Under the pieces are notes generated by a model, which did not search any database, was not told the DNA's origin, and worked only from the letters and a program-made list of their open reading frames with translations. A DNA stretch of 64,000 nt from Castanea sativa (taxonomy: Eukaryota > Streptophyta > Magnoliopsida > Fagales > Fagaceae), in contig NC_134019.1 of the NCBI RefSeq assembly GCF_040712315.1, positions 32,737,373 through 32,801,372 of the forward strand, given 5' to 3'. This document shows, piece by piece, positions 10,768 through 22,746 of the stretch. The stretch's first letter is position 1; each line of letters opens with the position of its first letter. A program made the position numbers and the translations under genes.

Positions 10768-11818
10768 TGTTGATGACCATTTTGAGGCCCAATAGCAGGA
10801 AAAAGCCCAACAATATGGGCAGAGGATAGTTAGTGTATGGTTAGAAGAACCATTAAGCCTGGATGGCAGGAGCAGTGGTTTGTAGACCCATAAAGTACAT
10901 AAATGGGCCTTAAGGAAAGCAAATGGGCATAAAGGAGCCCAAAAAGAGAAGTATAAAACCCATGAGCATTATGTGACGTAGCAAAGTAAGAATGAACCAC
11001 GGCAGGCCCGAAGTAATAAAGTAAGAAAGTAAGGGGCTAATGGGAAACCCATGAGCCCCAAGGATGAGGAATAAGGTAATTGGGCCAGGGGGCCCAAGAG
11101 AGTTAGTAAAAGCCCATGGGTATGCAGAATTAGAAAATGGGCCCAAGATGCCCAAGGAAAGCAAATGGGCCAAAGATGCTGAAGAAGAGAGAAATGGGAC
11201 AAGAGAGCCCACAAGCAATGAAATGGGTCAAGAAAAGTCTAAAGTAGCATGAATATAAAATCAATGACCATATTGAGTTGTTGGGAGAAGAATAGGCAAC
11301 AGGCCCAAAAAGGCCCAGCAGGCACGAGTCAAATAACACCACAGCATGGACAACACAGTGCTATGGTAGAAAATAGCAGCAGGATTACGGAAGGAGCAAA
11401 GAATAGGCTGAAGGAGGAAAAGCCCACAACCAAGCAAGGTCCAACCCTTGAAAGAAGCAAGTTGTAAGTAATGAGAAATTGGAAAGCAGTTCACGCCATA
11501 AGAGGTCAAGGATGAGCAGCAGAGTGCACAAACAAGCCCCTAGACCACGGCAAACGCATGAGCAGCGGACAAGTTTTGGATGTACACAGAATTGGAGCAC
11601 GCGCAAGGCCCAGACATCACCAGCCTGTACCCAGCCAATACAGGAAGTGGTGGGTCATGGGTCAGAGATAAGAGAAGGTATGGTCTGGCGGTGGGGAGAA
11701 GGGAAAGCCTATTCTGGGATTTCCACTCAGGTTCTTTTTGGGGGAAATGTCCTGCTGGGATGACATACTACCCAAAAGAAGTAAGGATGAGTTGGAACCA
11801 CTAGGTACATGCCAAGAG
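10768..11818 (+). repeat. 3' LTR of the Tat element, truncated at its 3' end
   Basis: It begins with the same sequence as position 814. Only its first ~395 bases have a partner in the 5' LTR. The remaining ~650 bases are seen once. No CA end followed by AAAAT (the presumed target duplication) is found before the TRIM element starts at 11819, so at least the last part of this LTR is missing. Confidence 0.8.
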
Positions 11819-12267
11819 TGTAACGACCTAAGGAAAAACGCTAGTCACATCTGCGCTATACTTCAAAATGATTAGTCACAATTGAGGCTCCTTGTAGCTG
11901 TTAATAAAGCTCAGATCTACCTAGTAAATACCCCATGTGGGACTCATCACACATCCACACACATCACACAATCAATCAAATTGGGGCATCACAATCTCCC
12001 CCACTTAAATCTCTAACGTCCTCGTTAGGGTCCACTTTGTGGGGTAGTGTCTATGAGCCCACACAAGGTTACCGGGCCGGCTCTGATACCATATGTAACG
12101 ACCCAAGGAAAAGCGCTAGCCACATCTGTGCTATACCTCAAAATGACTAGTCACAATTGAGGCTCCTTATAGCTGTTAATAAAACTCAAATCTACCTAGT
12201 AAATATCCGATGTAGGACTCATCACACATCCACACATATCACACAATCAATCAAATTGGGGCATCAC
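11819..12267 (-). mobile_element. TRIM element 1 (miniature LTR retrotransposon)
   Basis: Two LTRs of about 175 bp (11819-11993 and 12094-12267) flank a 100-bp interior. Read on the minus strand, the LTR starts TGTGATGCCCCAATTTG and ends GGTCGTTACA. The interior carries a primer-binding site TGGTATCAGAGCCGG (complement of 12077-12091), matching the 3' end of initiator methionine tRNA, and a polypurine tract AAGTGGGGGAGAT next to the other LTR. It has no coding capacity. No matching target duplication is visible: AAGAG on one side, CTATT or TATTT on the other. This suggests a rearrangement at one edge. Confidence 0.85.
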
Positions 12268-12277
12268 TATTTCACAC

Positions 12278-15200
12278 TGTCATGACCCAAATCCATGGAA
12301 CATGAATTTCGATGCATGACTAACTTATTGAACTTATATAACTCAATAAACATACTTAATCCAAAATAAATTAAAACACCGAAGAAAAAATACTCTTTAA
12401 AAAAATCTCTTGCAAAAATCTAAACTCCACAAATTGAAAATAATCTCCACTACATAAAACATAAATTACAAAATAAAGGTAACTAAAATTCTATAAGTCT
12501 TCAAGTATATTGAAGTCGCCTACAACTTCCACGCTCTACCTTGCACCTCACAAAATGATCCAAAAGTTTTATATTCCTAACTACACTTTAATATGAAAAT
12601 AGTAGTTGATGGGGTGAGCCACGCATCTAGTAAGTAATTATACAGAATACACAACGGAATAGAGTCAAGCAAAGCACAAGTATTTTGATTTTTCACAAAC
12701 TCATTCAATGATATCAACATAATTACTCCGAAACATATAATGAACCACATAATTGTTAGGATTAGTGCCCTTAAATCCTATTGTATGATGCTATGTATGA
12801 TATTATGTATGACATTATGTAAGACATGATGTATGACTTAATATTGTGATTAATAAAGTTATTTTATTATTATCTAAAATAATGGTAACATGAATATGGG
12901 ACATTATCATATAGTCCATGAGATGCATTGTATGTGATTTATGTGAAAAGTCACAGAAGATGTAAATCACAAGTTCTTTGTAAACTCAGAATTAATAGTT
13001 CGTAGTCGGTGATGAAATTGGGCATTTCATCTGCGAAGACTATAACGTGTCAACTAAGATGATTTGTCTTGATCATGGAAGTGGAAGCTTCTAGTTGATA
13101 TGTTGATATGTTTTAAGAGTTAAAACATATTGAACAGGACCGCTGTGAGATTTATTATTTTCCTAACGACTGTCAAATGAATAATAAATCTCACGACTTC
13201 TATTTGCATGAACTCTTAATCCTGAGAGAATAATGGACATGATCATGAAGTGTAGGTTGCTTTGATATATCAAGAGTGAGATCTGAAATAACGGTCAAAA
13301 CCTCAGTATGTTGGGCAGCCACATTTAGTGTTGATGGAACATATATTCTCAAGATGGAATTCATAGTCTCTTGATGGAGATATAAAATATTCCCTTGAGA
13401 TAAGTTTAATGGTTTCAGTTATTCAGAGAGTTAGGCCTAACCACTTTAGTAAGAAATTACTAAAGTATATATTTATGAAATTGGATTTCATAATTATATA
13501 ATGAATAACTTTAAAGAATTAAACCGGGTACTCAAGGATAAGATGTAGTAATTTACAAAGTGGCAGTCTACGTTTATGACTTTGTGTTGCTACGAATATT
13601 TTATGAAGGGGTTACGTGTATAATAAAGTCTTGGGATATAATTTATTAATAAGGCCTAGAGTGCAATTATATTTATATAGTGGTATTAAATATAATTAAT
13701 GGTAACTTTGGACTTGTCAAGAGTTGACGGAAAAGCCCAAGGCCCATTGGAGCTAGTGTCTTATTGGTCCCTTTTGGTCCCACTCCAAGCCACACACTAA
13801 AGCCCAATTGGAAAGGCCCAATAGGCCAGCCCAATTAGATAATCAGTTAGTTATAAAGGGAGAAACATACAGAATTTTTAATGAGAAGAGTTTTGAAAAG
13901 AAAAAGAAACGGTGTGTGAGAGAGTGTGTGACACACTTTCATTCTCCCTTTAAAAAAACTGATTGAGAGACCACACATCTTGGGCGTAAAGTGGAATTGG
14001 AGTGAAGATTAAAAGTGTTCCCAAGTGCTTCTAATCTTTGTTTTGAATTTCTCCACACTAAGGTACGCTATCTTGTTCTTAAATTCTGAAATTTACATGG
14101 TGCACGTTATCAATCATGAATGAAATAGATCCTTGTTCTTTGCTTCCGCTGTGGGTTTTGCATGAGATGCAAAACCAGAATTTTTTCCTTCAATAATACA
14201 TATGTAATCACATCTTAAAATCATTAGAAAACACATACATATAATTGATTAGAGCACAATGTCACACATACGCATCATATATTCTCACATACAATCCTAT
14301 GAGCGGATGCCAACATCTAACCCCTACTAGTGAGGGATCAACACATATTCTCACATACAATCCTGTGAGTAGATTTACACATATATCTGATCAATTCTAA
14401 AAACACTCATTTTGAGTCACATGTCACAAAATAAAATATATACAAAATAGAATAATTTTCTGAATATTAACAATTATTCTAGATATAAAGACATATTGAA
14501 TATCACAATATTGAATTGAAACTGAATCAAAGGATGCTTGACTCTCTTAGGAAACGAATAGGAACTGAAGAGTTTATATAAATATTTTTACAATTCTTGA
14601 ATAAGTTTGAAAACCCAATTTACTAAAAGAAACATCTTAAATATCATTTGAAAAATAAGAATATGACTTTGAAATCACTTGATTTTAAACAAGCTTAAAA
14701 AACAAAAACCTTTATAGAAAACTTACTTTGAAACTCAATTATCTTCTGAAATTAGTTTAGTTTAGGAATCATCTTTTAAATGAAATTTAGATGTTCAAAA
14801 CTTCATTTAAAATTCAAAGTTTCTCTTTAAAACATTATTTAAAAGTTGAAGTTTCTCTTTCAATGACACAAAAAAATGCTTTTGATAAACTTTAGAAAAT
14901 GTAAGCTTAAAAACATAACTTTTGAAAACTTTTGGCTTCTAAGAACCTAAAGAATAAAACATGAGCATATTATGCATAATTACTTACTGCACTTGAATCA
15001 CTCTGAAACTCCAGCCGAAACAACCTCCAAAAAGCCTCAAAACACTCTTAAATAGGACCTATAATCAATCATGGAAATTACTTAATATCCTCCACAAAAT
15101 ATAAAACTTATCGAATTGTACAAATTGGCTCATTAGGAAAATACTTTGCTGAACTAATAACACCTTTAACGCTAAATTAAAGTTTCTCTACTTAATGATA

Positions 15201-15688
15201 TTCTAACCAATAATATTCCCTTACATTAATCGAAACTCATATTGTCATGAGGAAGGCAGTAGCCAAAATATCATTGACATAGGATTTAATATAAAACCCC
15301 AATGAAAATGTAAGAGCCATATACTTGAATAGAGATTTGTAATACATGGCTTGTTCTAGAGACACACAGTGGGCAACCTAGGATTTAATTATATAACTCC
15401 GATGAAAATGTGAAGGCCATATTCATGAATAATATTTTGATCCATGACTTTGTTCATGGATACACACAGTGGCCCAAAACTAGGATTATATATATGCCAA
15501 TGAAACAACGTTAAAGCCATCCTGTAATATATATATAACTAAAGAAAAATGATAAAGCTTTCCTAATATATATAACCTTAATCGTTAAAGCCATATTCAT
15601 AATTAAGATTGAAATTTCATGCTTTTGTTCTAAAATACTAACCGTAGGTAGCCTAGTGAAATCGTGTATTGACTACTAGCAATTTAAT

Positions 15689-15727
<39 letters not shown>

Positions 15728-16349
15728 TCTATTGTTAAATCCAAAGTCCTCAAATTCAGCGGGTAACCAATATAATTTACAACACTACCATAAACATAAG
15801 AGTATACACATTAGATCTTTATTTGAATAACACTAATATATAAACATCTTTCCACTGTAATTGAATTGACATGACTTAATCTTACCACATTGCCAAAACC
15901 ATAAATATATCTCAAGATTTATAAACATCTTTTCACCTTGATTTTGTAGCCAAACCTTGTGCCTCTAAACAATTTTGCCTCCTTCTTCTGTCACACCACC
16001 TCTCTCTCTCTCCCTCTCAAATTTTCTTTGGCATCCACTTTTACTAAGAAACCCTTCTAATGAAAACCTTAATTTTATCTTTTCCTCTACCTTATATTTT
16101 AACACATCAGAGATGTGGGCTTGGTGGGATAGTGGGCTGGAGTTTAAAACCCACTAGAGCTTATCTCATTAGTCTCCAATAAGCCCATAAAACATCTTTC
16201 TCTTTTATTTATTTATTATTTTAATTGCCTCACTAAATTATATACACTAAAACTTTAATTTTCTCACTTATTTTGTAGCACCACAAAATTGTCTACTCCC
16301 ATCTTACTGTGCACACACATATAGTACCTCAATTTTATATTAAAAATGA
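12278..16349 (+). repeat. A2: LTR-like repeat region holding a nested solo LTR
   Basis: It starts TGTCATGACCCAAATCC, typical of a Ty3/gypsy LTR start. Bases 12282-12658 are the inverted copy of 1-372. It resumes at 14198 after the nested solo LTR and is AT-rich without a gene. At about 15278-15660 three decayed tandem units share AGGATTTAAT, AATGAAAATG, AGCCATAT and ACACACAGTGGGC-type segments. A (TA)n run lies at 15693-15725. The right limit is uncertain: a degenerate TTGGTATTGGAG near 16357 could be an altered primer-binding site, which would put the LTR end just before it. Confidence 0.45.
12754..14192 (+). mobile_element. Solo LTR, family S1 copy 1 (1439 bp)
   Basis: It starts TGTTAGGATTAGTGCCC and ends in TTTTCCTTCA, flanked by a perfect 5-bp target duplication ATAAT (12749-12753 and 14193-14197). 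It is highly similar over its whole length to 17701-19119. A TATA-like AGTTATAAAGG lies near 13849, followed by GA-rich sequence, in the position of an LTR promoter. There is no internal coding region, so it is a solo LTR left by recombination between two LTRs. Confidence 0.9.
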
Positions 16350-16625
16350 CAAGGAACGGTGATAAGTTGGTATTGGAGGGAAGTGTTCTTTGGAGAACTG
16401 GAGTCTCGTTGGACTTGCCTCACCTTTGTGGTGTGTAAGTGAAGTGTGTAAAGATCTTGGGCCGTAGACCATAGAAAATTTGGTATCTAAGAACGGTCTC
16501 CCTCTTCCTTAGTAGGCGGCGTCAATATTTTCACTGGCTTATCAGAGCAGTGAGGATCTTCATTAACCACTCCAAGTCACGAGATCTGTTGGTCCTCAGC
16601 TTCACATCCCCACTACCATCTTTAT
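16350..16625. other. Unassigned sequence before TRIM 2
   Basis: I recognise no gene. It ends with CCATCTTT (16616-16623). The complementary AAAGATGG occurs on the other side of TRIM 2 (17074-17081), so the two flanks form a short inverted repeat. Confidence 0.4.
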
Positions 16626-17074
16626 TATGATGCCCCAATTTGATTGATTGTGTGATGTGTGTGGGTGTGTGATGAGTCCCACATCGGGTATTTACTAGGT
16701 TGAACTGGGCGTTATTAACAATTGCAAGGAGCCTCAATTGTGACTAATCTTTTTGAGGTATAGCGCAGATGTGGCTAGCGCTTTTCCTTGGGTCGTTACA
16801 TATGGTATCAGAGCCGGCCAGGTAACCTCGTGTGGGCTCAGAGACACTACTCCACCAAGTGGGCCCTAACAAGGACGTTAGGGATTTAAGTGGGGGAGAT
16901 TGTAATGCCTCAATTTGATTGATTGTGTGATGTGTGTGGGTGTGTGATGAGTTCCACATCGGTTATTTACTAGGTTGAACTGGGCTTTATTAACAACTGC
17001 AAGGAGCCTTAATTGTGACTAGTCCTTTGAGGTATAGCGTAGATGTGACTAGTGCTTTTCCTTGGGTTGTTACA
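16626..17074 (+). mobile_element. TRIM element 2, same family as TRIM 1
   Basis: LTR1 (16626-16800) and LTR2 (16901-17074) are near-identical in length and sequence. The interior starts TATGGTATCAGAGCCGG, a primer-binding site for initiator methionine tRNA, and ends with the polypurine tract AAGTGGGGGAGAT (16888-16900). Both LTRs share GATGAGTYCCACATCGG-type sequence. Orientation is opposite to TRIM 1. A 5-bp target duplication is not evident. Confidence 0.87.
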
Positions 17075-17700
17075 AAGATGGATAGGAAGAGAAAACACTC
17101 ACACCGTGGCGGATAAGAATACCACAGTGAGCAAGTAAACAAAATAATTTTCTTTATCTGGTGTTGGGGGGTGGCGTAGCTAGCACTAGTAAGTGGTGGT
17201 GGCTGGAAAACTGACAAACCAGTGGTGGTCGGTAAGGACACCTAGACCAGACAAAGGTAGTTAAAGGCTAAAATGGTAAAAGCCAGTCACGACAAGTAGT
17301 ATATAAAGGGCCCTTGTCGTGCACAGTGGATTAGAATCACGACAATAGTAACCACTAGAAGAGAATCACAACATTGTTAGATAAGTAAGCACTGAGAAAA
17401 GGAAAAGAGGAGAAAAAGAATTGGAAATAACAAAAATAGAGAAAAAAGATAAAGTTAGGAAGAGAAAACAGAGAGTGTAAAATGGCAGACATGCACCAAT
17501 AGGCTAACATCTTCTCTCCCTCTAAAAGCTTACCTTTTGTAAGGAGAAAAGATGACTCATTTTGGAAACAAGCCATTCAGGCCCATTCCCTCAGAGTGGG
17601 TAATTTTCATGGCAAGATCATCATGTGAAGTTACCCACGTTGAGGAAGTGGTTCTCCTCCTTGGCCTCACCCCCGTAGCATAATCAAACGTGGCAAACTG
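17075..17700. other. Unassigned sequence with a palindrome around a TATA motif
   Basis: No open frame is supported. CACGACAAG (17288-17296) and its complement CTTGTCGTG (17313-17321) flank GTATATAAAGGGCC, a TATA-like core. This could be a promoter or a remnant of another element. The same host sequence seems to continue after the solo LTR at 19125. Confidence 0.35.
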
Positions 17701-19119
17701 TGTTAGGTTGTGTGCCCTTAAATCCTATTGTATGATGCTATATATGACATTATGTATAACTTAATGTTGTGTTTAATAAAATTGTTTTATTATTATCTAA
17801 AATTATGGTAACATGAATATTATGACATTATCATATAGTCCATGAGATGCATAGTATGTGATTTATGTGAAAAGTCACAGAAGATATAAATCACAAGTTC
17901 TTTGTAAACTCAGAATTGTAGTTTGTAGTCGGTGATGAAATTGGGCATTTCATCTGCGAAGACTATAATATATCAACTAAGATGATTTGTCTTAATCATG
18001 GAAGTGTAGACTTCTAGTTGATGTGTTGATATGTTTTAAGAGTTAAGACATATTAAACCGGACCGCTGTGAAATTTATAATTCTCCTAACGACTGTCAAA
18101 TGAATAATAAATCTCACGACTTCTATTTACATGAACTCTTAATCCTGAGAGGATAATGGACCTGATCATAAAATGTAGGTTGCTTTGATATATCAGGAGT
18201 GAGATCTAAAATAACAGTCAAAACCTCAGTATTTTGGGCAACCACATTTAGTGTTGATGGAACATATATTCTCAATATAGAATTCATAATCTTTTAACGA
18301 AGATATAAAATATTCCCTTGAGATAAGTTTAATGAGTTCAGTTATTTAGAGAGTTAGGCCTAACCACTTTGGTAAGAAATTACTACAGGGTATATTTATG
18401 AAATTGGATTTCATAAATATATAATGAATAACTTTAAAGGACTAAACCGGGTACTCAAGGATAAGAAGTAGTAATTTTCAAAGTGGCAGTCTATATTTAT
18501 GACTTTATATTACTACGAATATTTTATGAAGGGGTTGCGTGTGCAATAAAGTCTTGGAATATAATTTATTAATAAGGCCTAGAGTGCAATTATATTTATA
18601 TAGTGGTATTAAATATAATTAATGGTAATTTTGAACTTGTCAAGAGTTGACAGAAAAGCCCAAGGTTCATTGGAGCTAGCGTCTTATTGGTCCCTTTTGG
18701 TCCCACTCCAAGCCACATACTAAAACCCAATTGGAAAGGCCTAATAGGCCAGCCCAATTAGATAATCAGTTAGTAATAAAGGAAGAAACATACATAATTT
18801 TTTATTAAGAAAAAGAATTAGAGAGATAAATCATTGTGAAATGGTGTGTATGTGAGAGAGAGACACTCTATCATTCTCACTTGAAAACTGATTGAGAGAC
18901 CACACATCTTGGGCATAAAGTGGAATTGGAGTGAAGATTAAAAATGTTCCCGAGTACTTCTAATCTTTTGTCTTGAATTTCTACACACCAAGGTACGCTA
19001 TTTTATTCTTAAATTCTGAAATTTACATAGTGTATGTTATCAATCATGAATAACATAGATCCTTATTTGTTGCTTCTGCTGTGTGTTTTGTATGAGATAC
19101 CAAACCAGATTTTCCAACA
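17701..19119 (+). mobile_element. Solo LTR, family S1 copy 2 (1419 bp)
   Basis: It starts TGTTAGGTTGTGTGCCC and ends CAGATTTTCCAACA, with a perfect 5-bp target duplication AACTG (17696-17700 and 19120-19124). It aligns end to end with 12754-14192 in the same orientation. No internal region is present. Confidence 0.9.
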
Positions 19120-19124
19120 AACTG

Positions 19125-20556
19125 ATCCTTCGTTCTTCGATTTTTCTCACTTATTGTTATTACTTCCCATCTCGTCTTTGTAACCTCACTCAGAATGTGT
19201 TTTCTTTCCCTGTTTTGACTAAGGATTTCTCGTTTGTCTTGCCATAACAGTAACTTATTTCTCTCATTATTATTTTTTCATATTTGTCTGTTGTGGCTCT
19301 TCCATAACAACTATGTCTGCCGTGGGCACATGATTAAAGTTTCAGCAAACAAGGCATAGTGTTTGCGCATAAGCCGGTTCAAGGTGGGTCACAACTGAAC
19401 CGGTCCCAACTCTCCTATCCAGAATATTCGAGCCACGATACAGTAGGAGGTAGTCCAACCTAAAATCACAAAAAGACCCACCACAAAAATATATTATTTT
19501 TATTAATAAAACATGATGCTGTGGAGAACAAGAATCTAGCTAAAATTTTGTATTATATATGTTATTCAAAAATGTTAGACTACAATTTCAATGAATTTAC
19601 CATGATTTATAATTTATATTGTGTTTCTCATTATTTTTTGGAGGAAAAAAATGACTTGATATTGTATTTACAAATTTAACAATAATTTGAGAAAAATAAA
19701 TAATTACTATAAGATTCTTAAGAATAAGCTAAACATAACAATTTTGTATTCCGGTGAATCTTATTAAATTCCTGTTGGGGGCCGTTTTTCGTTATTGACC
19801 ACGTGTTGTCCATTAGAGAGGTGACTTTGCTAGACCCGAATATATTTGAGGAGTTGCATTTGAAACTCGACATTGGACCACGTAGTCCAATGGCTTCCGG
19901 CGTATTTTTAGGCATATAAAATAGATAAAGCCCAAAGTCTAAGAATCATGATAATGGTTGAATAAATAAATAATATGTGTTTGATATAATAGCTTTGATT
20001 AATAGTTGTAATAGTAGTTGAAATAAAGTAATATTTATTTAAATTTGAAATAATCATGTATTCAATAATGTAGATTTAGATATATGAAGACGTAGTGCTT
20101 TATCTTTGTATGGCTTGTAACTCCAGCTATATAACATTAGTGAGTTGATAGTATTCCAACAGAATGACTCTGATGGTAGAGAGGCAGTATGCCACGATAA
20201 GTCCTTCCGTGATGACTTCAAAATTGAAGTAGAAAAATAGGTGCAATTGGAGGGGGAGAGAGTATATCCAGCTGTGTAGAGGCTGGTTAAGTTTGTCCCT
20301 TTTATTATGCACTTAAATGAATTTCCTCTTAGTAATGCTTTTTTAGTTATTGAGTTATGAATAGTATTGCCTTCCATGAGAAGGGCTTTTGGAAAATAGG
20401 TTATAAGCTAGTCATAAATAGTAAATACACACAAATGGATCACGATTTTCACATTAGCAGAGTCTGATCTGATTTGATTTTTTATTTTTCTGTTGAGTCT
20501 GAGTTAAATCGTACAATTTTCTTAAAAAAGAGAAAAATACCGTGCAAGTTATAAAT
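19125..20556. other. Intergenic sequence, no gene recognised
   Basis: Short frames occur on the minus strand at 19915-19718 and 20377-20054, but neither matches a family I know and their composition is not clearly coding. The rest is AT-rich without repeats that I can detect. Confidence 0.4.
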
Positions 20557-20790
20557 AATATTTAGGGAAAATTTCATTAATATAACTGAGGTTTGGGCTA
20601 ATGCCAATTAGGTTTAAGACCTTTAAAAACTAGCCAATTTTGTCTTTAAATAGTTAGTTATTTTTTCTCAATTGTTTTAGGAACTAAATTGGCTTTAGGG
20701 ACCAAATTGGTTAGTTTTGAAAGGTTTTGGACCTGGTTGACATTAGTCCAAACCTCAAGAAGTGTTAATGGAATTTACCTTAATATTTAT
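20557..20790. mobile_element. Foldback MITE with long inverted arms
   Basis: The left arm (about 20557-20650: TTAGGGAAAATTTC, then CTGAGGTTTGGGCTAATG, then AAGACCTTTAAAAACTAGCC) is complementary to the right arm (about 20690-20790: GGTTAGTTTTGAAAGG, CATTAGTCCAAACCTCAAG, GAATTTACCTTAA). Almost the whole element can fold on itself. Target duplication not clear. Confidence 0.75.
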
Positions 20791-21323
20791 ATATTAGTAA
20801 TATATGTTTTTTTTTTGAGAAACATATTTTTTTTAATGGTGCTTTGATGTCATATTTCTAAAGGGATTTTTTAAAACTTTAGAAGTCCTATCCGAGTTGG
20901 ATTTTTTAAAAAAATTAATATTTAATTTGATTTGCTAAATTTATTTAAGCCAACTATTAAAGAAAAAAAGATGCCACTGCTTGAATATGAAGAATTTGAT
21001 ATGAATAAAAACTAGGCTGCATATTTTACTAAAATACTTTTTTTACTTTATTTCAAAAAGTTGATAAGAACAAATAAGTTGTACTTTTTATCTCAAACTA
21101 GTTGAAATCTTATGGTTTTGGTCATACACTTATAACATGAATAATTTTATTAAGGAAAACTAATTAATAATTAAAGAGAAATGTTATACTTGATCAGAGT
21201 AAGACATAACTTTTACTTGTTCAAGAAACAATTAAGGTGAAGTATGATCAAGATCAACAAATAATAATTATAACATACTGACATAATGACATTTTTATTT
21301 AATTATAACAAAGTCATTGCATC
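20791..21323. other. AT-rich intergenic sequence
   Basis: I see no coding frame or structured repeat in this stretch. Confidence 0.4.
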
Positions 21324-21924
21324 TAGGGGTGTTCGCGGTGTGGTGTGGTGTGCTTTTGGACCACTTTTAGCACTGCACTTTGCAGTTTAGCCAAAACCAT
21401 AACCGTACTGCACCTCATTTTTGCGGTCACATGTGTGGTGCGGTGCAGCTTAGAGTTTAGCTAAAACCATAACCACATCACACCTCATTTTTGCGGTCAC
21501 ATGTGCGATATATAAGATGGGGTTTCAACAGTTTGAAAATAGTATATTTTTCAAATTTTGGGTTTTTCCTGCTTGGCCCAAAACTAATTTTTCCTTTTGT
21601 TTTGGGCCAAGTTTTAAACTATTAAGTTTATTTTTCTTTATTTTGGATTGCCTTTCTTAATCAATACTTGCTAGGATTATTAAACTTTTTTATTTTTGAA
21701 AACTAGGGTTATTAAACTATTAATAATATATTTAATATTAAAATAATAAATATATTAATATATAGAGAGAGTGCGGTTTGTGCGGTTTTGTTATTATATA
21801 ACTACAAACTACACTACATCATGTGGTGCGGTGCATTCTTACATGCAGTGTGGTGCAGTTATGCCATTTTGTGGGTGGTTTTGGTGTGGTTTGTACAGTT
21901 TTTGGGGCTTGGTGAACAACCCTA
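21324..21924 (+). mobile_element. hAT-like non-autonomous element, copy 1 (about 600 bp)
   Basis: It begins TAGGGGTGTTCGCGGTG and ends TTGGTGAACAACCCTA, imperfect terminal inverted repeats. Inside, GTGCGGTGCAG and CTCATTTTTGCGGTCACATG blocks are repeated. The same element, same orientation, is at 36323-36884. No transposase is encoded. A clean 8-bp target duplication is not seen, so the hAT assignment rests on the form of the ends. Confidence 0.7.
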
Positions 21925-22746
21925 AATTTTGTATCTCAAAGTGTCAATTTAATATCAACACTAAACATGCTAAGATGTTCTTTTTTCTCCATTAAAAAAA
22001 GACATGTTAACACCCTACTATTGCACAAATTATGATCAAAATTGCACTTATATTTTTACTTTAACCCCAAGTAATTATCCCAAATTTACAAATAAAAACT
22101 ACCCAAATTTATAAACAATAAAAAAAGATTGAAAGCAAAATTCACTACATCACACATATAAATATATACACACATACATATATACAAAGAAACTCTGAAT
22201 TCAATAATTAAAAAAAAAATATATATATATATATATTTCTAAACATTTAAAAAAATTGGAATTAGAGTTCAAGTAGAGACACTCACATATATGAAAATTA
22301 AACTGATTTTGACTGCAAGGGGGAAGTTGGCAAAGTTGTGTAGATTTTACATTACCTTATATATCCATTGTTTTTACATCATCCTTTTTATATTTAGTCA
22401 ATTTTCTGTTTCTATTCTTCGTGGAGTGATGTTCATTATTGTAATTTGGATACTTAAATCTTGGTCTCATGATTACCATTGAAATCTACGTCATTCTTCG
22501 TCTTTTCTTTTCTTTTTTTTTCTTTTTTCAGTTTTTGGTTGAAATTACTAACCTGATGTAACCAATATCTTTAATCTCTCACTATTGTACTTCATATATA
22601 ATTCTCTCATATAAGGCAAATGATTTCGGCAATATAAGGAAAATAGATTGAATTATATTTATTCATGGCATTGCTTATATGTGGGTACAAAGTAGTGCTC
22701 TACAAGAATCTGATCAATGTTATTGGTCCCAATAGATCCATGTAGC
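21925..22746. other. AT-rich sequence downstream of the dioxygenase gene
   Basis: It holds an (AT)n run near 22217-22236 and no convincing gene. It should contain the 3' UTR of the minus-strand dioxygenase gene, just below 22747; I cannot place the polyadenylation site. Confidence 0.4.

Larger units (their letters stand above)
814..11818 (+). mobile_element. Decayed Tat-lineage Ty3/gypsy LTR retrotransposon
   Basis: The two ends share a sequence starting TGTTGATGACCATTTTGAG at 814 and 10768, which marks the LTR starts. Between them pol-type domains occur in the order RT, RNase H, archaeal-type RNase H, integrase, the Ty3/gypsy order. The second RNase H and the long antisense ORF after pol are typical of the Tat lineage. 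gag and protease are missing: the remaining 5' LTR passes straight into the gag-pol linker at about 1196. Many stops and frameshifts show it is inactive. A solo LTR (4032-5279) interrupts pol, and the 3' LTR ends exactly where a TRIM element begins (11819). Confidence 0.88.

Noticed and set aside
11819..12267. Possible Cassandra-type TRIM carrying 5S rRNA sequence
   Set aside because: The LTRs lack recognisable 5S internal promoter boxes.
16803..16817. tRNA-like sequence TGGTATCAGAGCCGG
   Set aside because: It is a retroelement primer-binding site matching a tRNA 3' end. No cloverleaf is present.
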